Notes: generated by a model not told the origin, from the sequence alone. A DNA stretch of 64,000 nt from DASXUX01 sp036504595 (GCA_036504595.1 DASXUX010000081.1:186001-250000); one strand, 5' to 3'. Numbered from the stretch's first letter, positions 46,521 to 55,165 are shown. Numbers and translations: made by a program.

Positions 46521-47942
46521 TTAATCTTTAATTCGTCCCGGTTCCCTCACGCCTGCTCCTTGCTTCTTCGTCAAACTATCCCCCAAATCCTCCCTGCACT
46601 TCTCCGCCAACTCCTCCAGTTTCTTCACGATCTCCGGATGCTGGTCGGCCACGTTGTTTGCCTCGCTGATGTCGGCTTCGATGTCGTAGAGCTCCGCCGC
46701 TTCCAGTTTGATGTTTTTGTACTTTCCGGGAATACCGTCTTTGCCGGGCGCTTGGCCGTTCATCGTGCGATAGGTATGCGGAAGCTGCAGCTTCCAGCGG
46801 CCGCTGAGCACCGACTGAAGCTGATTCGCTTCGTAATAGAAGTAGTAAGCGTCGTGCGGATTTTTCGCGCCCTCTTGTCCCGACAGAATCGGCCACACGT
46901 CCAGGCCGTCAATTTTGTGCTTCGGCAATTCGGCGCCGATCAACTTGGCGATCGTCGGTAAAATATCGATCGTCATCAGCGTGTCTTTGCACACGGTGGC
47001 CGCCGGAATTTTCCCCGGCCAACGCATGATGCACGGCACGCGAATGCCGCCGTCCCAGCACGATCCTTTTCCTTCGCGCAATGGATACGCATGCCCCGCG
47101 TGATTGCCGTACGACAGCCACGGCCCATTGTCCGACGCGAACATCACCAGCGTGTTGTCGTCCACCCCGTTCTTCTTCAGCGCGGCCAGAATTTCGCCGA
47201 CCGACCAATCGATCTCCATGATTACATCGCCATAAAGACCGAGCTCAGACTTTCCTTTGAACTTGTCGCTCACATGCAGTGGCACGTGCGGCATGTTGTG
47301 AGCCACATACAAAAAGAACGGCTTGTCCTTGTTCGTCTCGATGAACTTCACCGCGCGTTCCGTGTACCACGTCGTCAACTGCGCCTGCTCTTCATGCCCC
47401 AGGCTCGGCTTGACGACCTTGTCGCCTTCGATCAGCGGCAGCGGCGGAAACGTGCCCAGTTTGACCTCCGGGTGCAGCGGCCACATGTCGTTCGAATACG
47501 GCAGCCCGAGGTACTCGTCGAACCCGTGATGCGTCGGCAAGAATTGTTCGTGATGCCCCAAATGCCATTTCCCGCACATTCCGGTCGCATAACCGCACTG
47601 CTTCACCAACTGAGCGATCGTCATTTCCGTGTCGGCGATGCCATGCTTCGCGTTCGGCCCCAGAGCGCCATGAATCCCAATGCGGTTCGAATAGCAGCCC
47701 GTCAAGAGCGCGGCGCGCGATGCCGAACACACCGGCTGCCCGACATAAAAGTTCGTGAACCGCCGCCCCTCTTGAGCCATCCGGTCAAGGTTGGGCGTCG
47801 TGAACCCTTTCGCGCCAAAACACCCCACGTCCGCATAGCCCTGATCGTCCGTAAAGATGATGACGATGTTCGGCAGCTTCTCCGCCGCGCGCGTCCCGAG
47901 ACAAGCGGCCATCACGATTGCTGTAGCCCACAGGATTCTCAT
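46521..47942 (-). CDS. Secreted type I (formylglycine) sulfatase
   Basis: A 473-residue arylsulfatase-family enzyme from ATG 47942 behind GAGGG. Signal peptide MRILWATAIVMAACLGTRAA. Seen: PNIVIIFTDDQGYADVGCFG with the Asp-Asp calcium ligands, the sulfatase signature VCSASRAALLTG (~71-82) whose Cys is converted to formylglycine, GKWHLGHHEQFLPTHHGFDE, and MFASDNGPWLSYGNHAGHAY with the further metal Asp/Asn. All catalytic elements are present. It removes sulfate esters from polysaccharides or glycosaminoglycan-like substrates in the periplasm. A formylglycine-generating enzyme is not in the window. The gene is bracketed by ACTTGGTGAGTGGTGG (46443 on) and inverted ACCAAGTACCACTCACC (47980 on). 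Confidence 0.93.
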   Translation of the reverse strand: MRILWATAIVMAACLGTRAAEKLPNIVIIFTDDQGYADVGCFGAKGFTTPNLDRMAQEGRRFTNFYVGQPVCSASRAALLTGCYSNRIGIHGALGPNAKHGIADTEMTIAQLVKQCGYATGMCGKWHLGHHEQFLPTHHGFDEYLGLPYSNDMWPLHPEVKLGTFPPLPLIEGDKVVKPSLGHEEQAQLTTWYTERAVKFIETNKDKPFFLYVAHNMPHVPLHVSDKFKGKSELGLYGDVIMEIDWSVGEILAALKKNGVDDNTLVMFASDNGPWLSYGNHAGHAYPLREGKGSCWDGGIRVPCIMRWPGKIPAATVCKDTLMTIDILPTIAKLIGAELPKHKIDGLDVWPILSGQEGAKNPHDAYYFYYEANQLQSVLSGRWKLQLPHTYRTMNGQAPGKDGIPGKYKNIKLEAAELYDIEADISEANNVADQHPEIVKKLEELAEKCREDLGDSLTKKQGAGVREPGRIKD

Positions 47943-47974
47943 CGTATGCCCTCGCATAACTCCCTCACATACAC

Positions 47975-48050
47975 CGCTCACCAAGTACCACTCACCACTC
48001 ACCACTCACCACTCCACCACTCACCACCCCACCACTCACCAATTCGTTGG
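47975..48050. repeat. CCACTCACCACTCACC array
   Basis: Tandem ACCACTCACC units with CACCAAGTACCACTCACC at the left. The mirror words GGTGAGTGGTGGG lie at 46443-46493 on the other side of the sulfatase. The same family is at 12760-12795, 41803-41838 and 52750-52786. Confidence 0.8.
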
Positions 48051-48104
48051 ACATTATTCGGGGTGCCGCTACTCTAAAGTCCGATCTCAAACTATAGGGT
48101 CCGC

Positions 48105-48968
48105 ATGATACTGAACCGGCTGCTCAATTGGTTTGGCGAACGCCCTTCCTGGCTGCGCGTCTGCATCGCGTTCGTGATTCTCGTGCTGCTCGGCGCTGCC
48201 GCGTGCGCCTTCGGCCCTCAGCCCGCACTCACCTTCTTCCTTATCATCCCCGTGCTCGTGCTGGCCGCGGCCGGGGAGACCGCTGCGGGTATTTGCTTTT
48301 CCTTCGTGGTCGCCGCGCTCTGGCTTTGGACAGACTTGGCTCCCGGCCCAGGGCGGATAAGCCTGACCGTAGCACTATGGACCGACTTGGCGCGGCTGGC
48401 CTTCCTGCTGGTCATCGTCGTCGAGACGGCGAAACTGCACGAGACGTTCGAGAATCAGCGCGCGCTGGCTCCCATCGATGCGCTCACCGGACTGCAGAAT
48501 ACGCAGTTGTTCTTGGAGACCCTCCGCATCGAAGCCGAACGTTGCCGGCGGCACAAACGGCACCTGACGCTAGCCTGCATCGAATTGAATGATTTCAAGG
48601 CGCTCACGGAGGAGCGCGGCCGCAAGGAATGCGACGCAGTCCTGAAAGAAGTCGGAAACATCCTGCGCAACGCCGTGCGTATTGAAGATGTCGCCGCCCG
48701 CCTGGGCGCGCAGCAGTTCGCGGTGTTGCTGGTTGAAGCGGCGCCCGAATCTGCGTCCGCGGTGCTCCTGCGCATACGCAACAAGCTTGAGGAAGCCATG
48801 CAGAGCCACCAATGGCAGGTCACCTTCAGCATCGGCGCCGCGGTCTTCCAGGCTCCGCCGGCGTCCACCGATGAGATCCTGCGCGAAACTGCCAAACTGA
48901 TGGCCATCGCCAAGGCCGCAGGCAAGAACGCGCTGGAAGAACGAACAATCGAACAGCCGGCTGCCTGA
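48105..48968 (+). CDS. Membrane GGDEF-domain protein with degenerate active site
   Basis: A 287-residue protein with an N-terminal ~110-residue membrane region of about four hydrophobic segments (VCIAFVILVLLGAAACAFG, ALTFFLIIPVLVLAAAG, GICFSFVVAALWLW, LARLAFLLVIVVE). A GGDEF domain follows: PIDALTGLQNTQLFLETL (~128), TLACIELNDFKALTEERG, and where GGDEF should stand, RLGAQQFAVLLVEA (~206-219). The GGDEF signature is replaced by GAQQF, so diguanylate cyclase activity is unlikely. The later FSIGAAVFQ block is normal. It may be a c-di-GMP or GTP sensor, or act by dimerising. Confidence 0.85.
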   Translation: MILNRLLNWFGERPSWLRVCIAFVILVLLGAAACAFGPQPALTFFLIIPVLVLAAAGETAAGICFSFVVAALWLWTDLAPGPGRISLTVALWTDLARLAFLLVIVVETAKLHETFENQRALAPIDALTGLQNTQLFLETLRIEAERCRRHKRHLTLACIELNDFKALTEERGRKECDAVLKEVGNILRNAVRIEDVAARLGAQQFAVLLVEAAPESASAVLLRIRNKLEEAMQSHQWQVTFSIGAAVFQAPPASTDEILRETAKLMAIAKAAGKNALEERTIEQPAA

Positions 48969-49137
48969 TTTCGGATTTCGGATTTCGGATTGCGGATTGC
49001 GGATTTTTGGAGCGCGTGCGCACAGAGAGGGTAACTTTCTATGTTGATTTTCTCGCTGTGTCGTGCGTGAGCTCTGTGGTAAGTTTTCTTCGGCAGTGTT
49101 TTTCGTTCCGCATTCCGCAATCCGAAATCCGCAATGG
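48968..49137. repeat. Empty inverted pair of GGATTTCGGATT / ATTCCGCAATCC arrays
   Basis: GGATTTCGGATTTCGGATTG and a GCGGATTGCGG continuation (48968-49005) face CATTCCGCAATCCGAAATCC (49109-49130). The ~100 bp between hold no gene. It lies between the GGDEF gene and gapN, so gapN starts 10 bp after the right arm. Confidence 0.75.
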
Positions 49138-49146
49138 AGTCACCCC

Positions 49147-50769
49147 ATGTCCATCGCCGACAAAATCGCCGCGCTCTTCCCCGAAGCTTCCGCCATTCCG
49201 CCGCAGCATCGGCTGCAGCCGCTCGAACAACGCGAGTACCTGATCGATGGCGTGGAACATATTTGGGAAGGGCCGCTCCAGCCTGTGCTTTCGCCCGTGT
49301 GCGTGAAGACGGAGCGCGGCATCGAGCAGCAGAAAATCGGCGCGTATCCGCTGCTGACCGAGAAAGAAGCCAAACTGGCGCTCGATGCCGCCGTGCGAGC
49401 CTACGACAACGGCCGCGGATTGTGGCCGACGATGTCCGTCGGCGACCGCATCAAGCACGTCGAACAGTTTGTATTCGCGATCAAAGACAAGCGCGCCGAA
49501 GTCGTGCGCCTGCTGATGTGGGAGATCGGCAAGACCCTGAAGGACTCCGAAAAGGAATTCGACCGCACCGTGGAGTACATGCGCGATACGATCGACGCGC
49601 TGAAGGAACTCGATCGCCTCTCGTCGCGCTTCACGATCCAGGGCGGGATCATCGGACAGATCCGCCGAGCGCCGCTGGGCGTGGTGCTGTGCATGGGCCC
49701 GTACAATTATCCGCTCAACGAAACGTTCACAACGCTGATCCCGGCGCTGATCATGGGCAACACCGCCATTTTCAAGCCGCCGAAACTCGGCGTGTTGCTC
49801 CATCGCCCGCTGCTCGAAGCCTTCCGCGACTGCTTCCCCAAAGGCGTGGTAAACACCGTTTTCGGCGAAGGCAAGATCGTCGTTCCGCCGCTGATGAGTT
49901 CCGGCCAGGTCGATGTGCTCGCCTTTATCGGTTCGGCGAAAGTCGCCAACTCGATCCAGAAAATGCACCCGAAGCCCAATCGTCTCCGCTGCGTGCTGGG
50001 TCTTGGCGCTAAGAATCCGGCGATCATTCTGCCGGATGCCGACCTCGACCTGGCCGTGCGTGAATGCTTGCTCGGTTCGCTGTCGTACAATGGCCAGCGC
50101 TGCACCGCGCTGAAGATGCTTTTTGTTCACAGCAGCTTGAAGGACGAATTCCTGAAGCGCTTCAACGCGGCCCTTGCGCAACTCAAGCCCGGCATGCCGT
50201 GGGACGATGGCGTGGGGCTCACCCCGCTGCCTGAACCGGGCAAGGCCGGGTGGATGACCGGGTATGTGGACGACGCGAAGAAACAAGGTGCCGCCGTTGT
50301 GAACGAAAGCGGCGGGGCCGTGAACAACACGTACTTCCATCCGGCCGTCGTCTATCCGATAAAGCCCGGCATGAAGCTATGGACCGAAGAACAGTTCGGC
50401 CCCATCGTCCCCATCGCGAGCTTCGACGATCTGGAAACGCCGATCCGTTACGTGCAGGAATCCGAGTTCGGCCAGCAGGTCAGCATCTTCGGTTCCGACC
50501 CGAAAAAGATGGCCAAGCTCATCGATCCCCTGGTCAATCAAGTCTGCCGCGTGAACATCAACAGCCAGTGCCAGCGTGGCCCCGACACGTTCCCCTTCAC
50601 CGGCCGAAAAGATTCCGCCGAAGGGACGCTGTCGGTTTCCGATGCTCTGCGCGTCTTCGCCATCCGCACTCTGGTCGCCGCCAAATACGAAGACGGAAAC
50701 AAGGAGCTCATTACGCAGATTGTGCGGGAACATATGTCGAATTTCCTTTCGACAGATTTCATTTTCTAG
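49147..50769 (+). CDS. gapN: GapN-type NADP-dependent glyceraldehyde-3-phosphate dehydrogenase (ALDH superfamily)
   Basis: A 540-residue aldehyde dehydrogenase from ATG 49147. Seen: GVVLCMGPYNYPLNETFTTL (~195-214), NTAIFKPPKLGVLLHRPLLE, FIGSAKVANSIQKM (NADP-pocket GSxxV), SYNGQRCTALKMLFVHS with the catalytic Cys (~320), and EEQFGPIVPIASF. These are the family's markers, and the NGQRCTA segment is typical of the phosphorylating-independent GapN clade. The usual Glu of the general-base segment is not obvious: CVLGLGAKNPAIIL has Gly where Glu is often seen in related proteins. It would oxidise glyceraldehyde-3-P directly to 3-phosphoglycerate, yielding NADPH. The specificity is by family resemblance. 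Confidence 0.8.
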   Translation: MSIADKIAALFPEASAIPPQHRLQPLEQREYLIDGVEHIWEGPLQPVLSPVCVKTERGIEQQKIGAYPLLTEKEAKLALDAAVRAYDNGRGLWPTMSVGDRIKHVEQFVFAIKDKRAEVVRLLMWEIGKTLKDSEKEFDRTVEYMRDTIDALKELDRLSSRFTIQGGIIGQIRRAPLGVVLCMGPYNYPLNETFTTLIPALIMGNTAIFKPPKLGVLLHRPLLEAFRDCFPKGVVNTVFGEGKIVVPPLMSSGQVDVLAFIGSAKVANSIQKMHPKPNRLRCVLGLGAKNPAIILPDADLDLAVRECLLGSLSYNGQRCTALKMLFVHSSLKDEFLKRFNAALAQLKPGMPWDDGVGLTPLPEPGKAGWMTGYVDDAKKQGAAVVNESGGAVNNTYFHPAVVYPIKPGMKLWTEEQFGPIVPIASFDDLETPIRYVQESEFGQQVSIFGSDPKKMAKLIDPLVNQVCRVNINSQCQRGPDTFPFTGRKDSAEGTLSVSDALRVFAIRTLVAAKYEDGNKELITQIVREHMSNFLSTDFIF

Positions 50770-50772
50770 TTG

Positions 50773-50800
50773 CGTGACGAGTGGCGAGTGACGAGTGGTA
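50773..50800. repeat. GTGACGAGTGGCGAGTGACG array, left arm of 128-residue-gene cassette
   Basis: Begins 4 bp after the gapN stop. Inverse counterpart at 51321-51358. A GCTTGCGC/GCGCAAG stem follows at ~50810-50833. Confidence 0.75.
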
Positions 50801-50876
50801 ACGATGACGCGCTTGCGCTCCGGCTACGCGCAAGTCTTGGGGCGTAGACGGAACTGCCATTTCACAGGAGCCACTC

Positions 50877-51263
50877 ATGGGGCTGTTGTCGTTTCTCTTC
50901 GGACGCAGGTCTGCTCCGAAAAAGCTGATGCCCGAGTCTGAGTTCCTTGTCCACGTTACCGATCAGGGCGTAACTTGCGAGCGTCCCGACGGCACCAACG
51001 AGCAAGTCACGTGGGACGATCTGCAAACGGTCTCAGTCGTAACTACAGATGAAGGGCCCATGCTACCCGATGTTTTTTGGGTCCTGGAGGGTACGTCGAA
51101 ATCTTCAGGATGTGCGATTCCGCAGGGAGCCACCGGGGAAAGAGAGCTGCTTGACAGGCTGCAAAAACTTCAAGACTTCAACAATGAAGCACTCTGTTCC
51201 GCGATGAGTTGCACGGATAACAAGAAGTTTATCTGCTGGAAACGCGCTGGTGGGCCTAGATAG
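50877..51263 (+). CDS. Conserved small protein of unknown function
   Basis: A 128-residue soluble protein starting at ATG 50877. It has a compact alternating pattern: FLVHVTDQGVTCERPDGTNE, QVTWDDLQTVSVVTTDEGPM, VFWVLEG, CAIPQGATGERELLDRLQKL and FNNEALCSAMSCTDNKKFIC. I recall similar small proteins in many proteobacteria and planctomycetes (W-D-L ... T-D-x-G-P ... DVFW ... IPQGA ... F-x-NEA), with no assigned function. Its base composition is slightly lower in GC than its neighbours by eye. It is enclosed by inverted GTGACGAGTGG-type repeats. Confidence 0.7.
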   Translation: MGLLSFLFGRRSAPKKLMPESEFLVHVTDQGVTCERPDGTNEQVTWDDLQTVSVVTTDEGPMLPDVFWVLEGTSKSSGCAIPQGATGERELLDRLQKLQDFNNEALCSAMSCTDNKKFICWKRAGGPR

Positions 51264-51320
51264 CGACGTCCCTTGCGATCGCCTTGTTCTCTCTGTACCC
51301 GTTCAGGCCTGCACTTCATC

Positions 51321-51358
51321 CATTCCACCCGCCACTCGTCACCCGTCACCCGTCACTA
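51321..51358. repeat. CCACTCGTCACCCGTCACCC array, right arm of 128-residue-gene cassette
   Basis: Starts CATTCCACCCGCCACTCGTC. It is the inverse of 50773-50800 and shares its first 11 bases with the right arm of the four-helix cassette (41393). Confidence 0.8.
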
Positions 51359-51366
51359 GGCTTCAG

Positions 51367-52602
51367 CTACGCCCCCACAACCCTCATTGCCACTTCCGCC
51401 CACTGCGTCAGCCGCTGCGGCTCATACCGCACGGTGCTGATGTCCTTCAGGATCAGTTCGCAGGGGCAGCCGTGCTTCTTGCAGACGTTCACGGTCGTCT
51501 GCAGATCGCTGCGCACTTCTTCCGCGTCGAAGGCATCGTACGCGACGAACGCCGGATTCGGTTTGCGCGAGAAGACGTAATCGCGGCCGATCTGTTCGGC
51601 GCCGCGTTCCTGGTTCGTCCAGGGGCTCATGGAGATCTTGCGCACGTTCGGAATATGGCGCACCTCTTTCATCTTTCCGTCGAGCGGGTCGCAGCAGCCG
51701 TAGTAGACCAGGCCGAAGCGCTCGCAGAGTTTGCTGGCGTAATCGACTTCGAATTCCTTAAACATCGCCGGCGACACGGTCGAGAACATCTGCGCCAGGC
51801 CGAACATCCACAGGTCCTTCAGGCGCGGCTTCTTGGGGTCGTATCCCGGCGCCGGCAGTTCGTCCGTGTACGCGCCCGTGCAGTGAATCAAGCTCTGCGG
51901 CCCGCACAGCAGGCCCTGGGTTTCCAACTGGTTGAGCATGGCCAGATAGCCGTCGGTCATTCTGCCGACCAGCTTGTGCATGTACTCGGGCTTGTCCACC
52001 AAGCCGAACAGAGCGCCCTCGACGCTCATCCACATGCTGATCGGATCCCACAGGCTCAAGTACGTGTCCGCGCCTTCTGCGCGCAACTGCACGTTGCCGT
52101 CAAACAGATCGTGAGCGACATTCATGCGCCGCTCGGTCTCGGCCGCATCGTGAGTGATCCGCGGCGTCTTGATTTTTTCCAGATCTTCTTCGGTCTGAAA
52201 CTGGTTGACATATGCGTGGCCGACGACGGAATTCGTTGGATCGCCGACGGCAATGTTCTCAGTGATCTGAATGCCAAATCCAGTGTTCTTGATGGCCTTG
52301 TAGACGCGGATGAAGGGCTCCACGACCATATCCACGCGGAATCGTTTCCACTGATAAAGCGTCTGTCGCAGAAACGTCTCATATTCGCGGCATTCGGGAT
52401 CGGCGCAGCGCAGCGTCAGTTCGTCATCGATGTTCATTTCGTTCCAGCAGACCTGGTCCATCGTGACCATGGGCCGCTCAGGCTTGAGCCCGTTCAATTT
52501 CCGCCAGAGCGCGCGCGTCTTCTCCTGCACCGGCAGTGCGGCGATATCGGCGTACTTCTTCGCGAGTTCACGCAGGATGGTTTTGTCAGCAGCGTTAATC
52601 AT
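51367..52602 (-). CDS. URO-D superfamily methyltransferase-like protein
   Basis: A 411-residue TIM-barrel protein of the uroporphyrinogen-decarboxylase-like superfamily, of the uncharacterised type common in anaerobes and PVC bacteria. Seen: an N-terminal helical extension with LAKKYADIAALPVQEKTR, NGLKPERPMVTMDQVCWNEM, YLSLWDPISMWMSVEGALFG, CERFGLVYYGCCDPLDGKMK (the Tyr-Gly-Cys-Cys block at ~301-305 where methyltransferases have H-x-C) and KHGCPCELILKDISTVRYEP. Real heme-pathway UroD lacks these Cys blocks. A corrinoid- or thiol-linked methyl transfer is a fair inference; the substrate is unknown. It is unlinked to the MetE-like gene at 1506. Confidence 0.8.
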   Translation of the reverse strand: MINAADKTILRELAKKYADIAALPVQEKTRALWRKLNGLKPERPMVTMDQVCWNEMNIDDELTLRCADPECREYETFLRQTLYQWKRFRVDMVVEPFIRVYKAIKNTGFGIQITENIAVGDPTNSVVGHAYVNQFQTEEDLEKIKTPRITHDAAETERRMNVAHDLFDGNVQLRAEGADTYLSLWDPISMWMSVEGALFGLVDKPEYMHKLVGRMTDGYLAMLNQLETQGLLCGPQSLIHCTGAYTDELPAPGYDPKKPRLKDLWMFGLAQMFSTVSPAMFKEFEVDYASKLCERFGLVYYGCCDPLDGKMKEVRHIPNVRKISMSPWTNQERGAEQIGRDYVFSRKPNPAFVAYDAFDAEEVRSDLQTTVNVCKKHGCPCELILKDISTVRYEPQRLTQWAEVAMRVVGA

Positions 52603-52627
52603 GTGAGTTTCTCCAGTGGTTCAAAAA

Positions 52628-52786
52628 ATCCTACCACAGAGGACGCAGAGGACACAGAGGAACAGATTCTTACTTCTCCATCTTACTCCTACACCCGTTC
52701 GTGGTTCAGTCGGATTAGAAAAACAGCAGGCATTGAGCCTGCTGTCGTTCTCACCAAGTACCATTCGCCAAGTACCACTCACCTAC
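52628..52786. repeat. CACAGAGGACGCAGAGG and CCAAGTACCACTCACC repeats
   Basis: Left: CACAGAGGACGCAGAGGACA at 52633 on. Right: CACCAAGTACCATTCGCC and CCAAGTACCACTCACC at 52753-52786, which encode or abut the last codons of the malectin gene. No gene in between. Confidence 0.65.
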
Positions 52787-53322
52787 TCCGCAATAATCTC
52801 GATGCCGTTGATCTCAGGATTGTTCTTCTCGTCCTGCTTGTCGAACTTGATCGTCAGCTTGCCATCCTTGACTTCGACATTGAACGTCTTGACCAGCGCC
52901 TTCTTCTGCCCGCCCGATTCCTTGAAGACGTCGAGGTTCTTGAGTTCCTTGTCCATCACCTTCACGTCAAAGACGCGCTGGCCGGCTTCGGTAAGGTCGT
53001 CATATGTCTCGGCGAAGTGCAGCTTGACGGTGTACTTTCCGTTCGGAACGGGAATCGAAAAACTGCTCATGCCCCAGCGTTCGTTACGGTAGACTTCGGG
53101 AATCTTGGTGTTTTCGATCTTGATGTTTCCGCGATCGACAATGTCTCCATCGGCGAAACCTTTGGCCGCTTCCCACTCGTTTCCTTCGCTGTCCTTGATC
53201 TTCTTTTCGGACCCCGCGGCGATGCGGATGACCTTCTTCTCTTCCGCCGCCTGCAGCGCACCGGCCGTGTTGATCGCAAACGCCGCCAGGACAACCCACG
53301 CACACCAAACCAACGTCTTCAC
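52783..53322 (-). CDS. Secreted malectin-domain protein
   Basis: A 179-residue exported protein starting at GTG 53322 with AAGGAGGGG upstream. Signal peptide (VKTLVWCAWVVLAAFAINTA, GTG read as Met). The mature part is one malectin carbohydrate-binding fold: VIRIAAGSEKKIKDSEGNEW, YRNERWGMSSFSIPVPNGKY, TVKLHFAETYDDLTEAGQRV, FDVKVMDKELKNLDVFKESG and KNNPEINGIEIIAE. All core strands of the family can be followed. In bacteria such domains bind glucans or other glycans, usually fused to hydrolases; here it stands alone. Upstream in-frame text is repeat-derived and excluded. Confidence 0.88.
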   Translation of the reverse strand: MKTLVWCAWVVLAAFAINTAGALQAAEEKKVIRIAAGSEKKIKDSEGNEWEAAKGFADGDIVDRGNIKIENTKIPEVYRNERWGMSSFSIPVPNGKYTVKLHFAETYDDLTEAGQRVFDVKVMDKELKNLDVFKESGGQKKALVKTFNVEVKDGKLTIKFDKQDEKNNPEINGIEIIAE

Positions 53323-53340
53323 TTGCTGCCCCTCCTTAAA

Positions 53341-53410
53341 ATGAGTCTGGAGTCTGGAGTCGAGAGTCTGGAGTCTTTGGATCCAAGGCACTTGAACTCA
53401 AGACTTCTGC
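53341..53410. repeat. GTCTGGAGTCTGGAGTC array with inverted end
   Basis: GAGTCTGGAGTCTGGAGTCG and GAGAGTCTGGAGTCTTTGG are followed by AACTCAAGACTTCTG. Same family as 16816-16901. A further CTTCGCGTCTTTGCGG word is at ~53522-53543. Confidence 0.7.
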
Positions 53411-53549
53411 TTGATGACTGCACACGTGCACCGAGAGGGAGCTTATATCGCCATTATGCCTGCGGTCAAGCATGGGATTTAACGTTAAATAGACCAGACC
53501 CCCCACCTCTGCCGTTCTTTGCGCCTTCGCGTCTTTGCGGTTGATGTTT

Positions 53550-54650
53550 TTAGTTCCCGAAGCGCTCCGGCCGAAACTCCGCATGCGCTTTCCCGCCGCC
53601 GATGATCTCGCACGCCAAGCGCCCGATGCCGGCCCCGCACGTGACTCCGTGGCCGCCGAGTCCCGCCAGCCAGAACAGCCCCTGCACTTTCGAGTCCCAG
53701 CCGATCGCGAAGTTGCCGTCGGTCGTGATCGTGCGCAAGCCCGCCCACGAGCGGCCGATCTTGATGCTCGTCAGCGCCGGCATGCACTTGGCCAGCTTCG
53801 TTGCAAGCAGATCGAAGGCACTTTCGTCTGTCGCGGGAGTTCCGGGCGCGTGCTCCGTCTGGTCGCACGGGCTGAGCAACAAACCGGGTTGCTCCGGCCG
53901 GAAATAAACCTGTTCCGACACATTCCACACAAACGGCCAGCTCCGGTCCACGCTCATCGGCGTGGTCACAACAATGTGGCGGCGATACGCCTTCATGGGC
54001 AGCTTCGCCGCACCGGCAAGCCCGGCAATTTCATTGGCCCAGGCGCCCGCGGCGTTGATCAGCACGTCGCAGGGCATCGTTTCTTTACCGCAGCGCACGC
54101 CGGCAATTTTCCCGCCGCGGTGTTCGACGGCATCGACGGCTTTGCGCGTGGAAATCTGCACGCCCAGTTTCCGGCTTTCGCTGATGTAAAATTGCAGCAG
54201 AGCGGCGATGTCCACCACGCCGTCGCTCGGGCACCACGCGGCGATGTCGAAGAGCGCCGTTTTAAGCACCGGCACGCGAGCGGTCGCTTCGGCGTGTGAA
54301 AGAATCTGCACGTCGGTTCCGCCGCGCTGAGCTTCCGCCACTTGAGTTCGCAGCGGTTCGACGGCCGCGCCGGACGCCAGCAGCATCGAACCGTTGACTT
54401 GAAACGCGTGCGGAGCGTGCTCGCGCGCCCACGCGTGAATGAAGCGGCAGCCTTCGCGCGCCAGAGCCGCAATCGAATTCTCCGGCACGATCTGCCGGAT
54501 CATCCCCGCGTTGCGCCCCGACGCGTGCATCCCCGGCAACTCTTCGCGTTCGAGCAGCACTACATGTTTGAATCCCGCCCTGGCCAGATGGTAAGCCGTC
54601 GCCGCCCCCGCAAACCCCGCCCCCGCAATGACAACCCGACGATCACTCAT
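53550..54650 (-). CDS. FAD-dependent oxidoreductase, DAO family
   Basis: A 366-residue flavoenzyme of the D-amino-acid oxidase/glycine oxidase family. Seen: VVIAGAGFAGAATAYHLARA with the dinucleotide-binding GxGxxG (~7-15), HVVLLEREELPGMHASGRNA, DVLINAAGAWANEIAGLAG and GLFWLAGLGGHGVTCGAGIG near the C-terminus. It would oxidise an amine or a hydroxy acid. Substrate residues cannot be assigned. ATG 54650. Cytoplasmic, no signal. No partner gene nearby. Confidence 0.85.
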   Translation of the reverse strand: MSDRRVVIAGAGFAGAATAYHLARAGFKHVVLLEREELPGMHASGRNAGMIRQIVPENSIAALAREGCRFIHAWAREHAPHAFQVNGSMLLASGAAVEPLRTQVAEAQRGGTDVQILSHAEATARVPVLKTALFDIAAWCPSDGVVDIAALLQFYISESRKLGVQISTRKAVDAVEHRGGKIAGVRCGKETMPCDVLINAAGAWANEIAGLAGAAKLPMKAYRRHIVVTTPMSVDRSWPFVWNVSEQVYFRPEQPGLLLSPCDQTEHAPGTPATDESAFDLLATKLAKCMPALTSIKIGRSWAGLRTITTDGNFAIGWDSKVQGLFWLAGLGGHGVTCGAGIGRLACEIIGGGKAHAEFRPERFGN

Positions 54651-54814
54651 TTCGAAAAGTTCTCCTTCCTCGTGCGCGAATCATTCTCGCGTTTGCGCGG
54701 AAGAATGCAAATTGCGCGTCGAGAGGGGCGATCACGGCTACAAGAATAGTGGACATCCTTGTCTTCGGCTGTAGGTTCAACGCAGAATGAAAAACTCGAA
54801 GTGAGGAAACGGGT

Positions 54815-55165
54815 ATGCCTTATTCCACAGCGGACGTCTTGCGCGATTTGTCGGAAGTCGGAGTCAATGCTGAACATACTTGGTATGGGTTCTCATGCCG
54901 ATGGACGGACAAAAGTGGTATTGTGAGCGCGGAGTGCGGTGTCGAACCTGATGGTTCGATCTCACTCTGTGTTCGCGGTAACGACAAGAATACGCATTGG
55001 TTTTTTCGGCCTACCGTTCGGGAGATAGCAGAACTGATCGTCGCGGGGCACAAGCATCTAGTCGCCGGAACATGCACAACAATAGTCGATGCTCTGAAGC
55101 GCGCCCATATTGAAAGCGGGCCGAGTGAGACGAGGTCGTACAGAACTCTCCCCGGTCCAGCGTAA
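54815..55165 (+). CDS. Hypothetical protein
   Basis: A 116-residue soluble protein with GAGGAAA ahead of ATG 54815. Text such as VLRDLSEVGVNAEHTWYGFS, GIVSAECGVEPDGSISLCVR and REIAELIVAGHKHLVAGTCT looks like a folded alpha/beta domain. I recognise no family. The codon pattern appears less GC-rich than neighbouring genes by eye. It stands alone between repeat-rich or AT-richer spacers and may be a recent acquisition. Confidence 0.55.
   Translation: MPYSTADVLRDLSEVGVNAEHTWYGFSCRWTDKSGIVSAECGVEPDGSISLCVRGNDKNTHWFFRPTVREIAELIVAGHKHLVAGTCTTIVDALKRAHIESGPSETRSYRTLPGPA

Noticed and set aside
51250..53544. 764-codon open frame on the plus strand
   Set aside because: It lies antisense to the URO-D-like and malectin genes, both with clear family motifs, and has no recognisable protein features. 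Long antisense frames are expected in GC-rich DNA.
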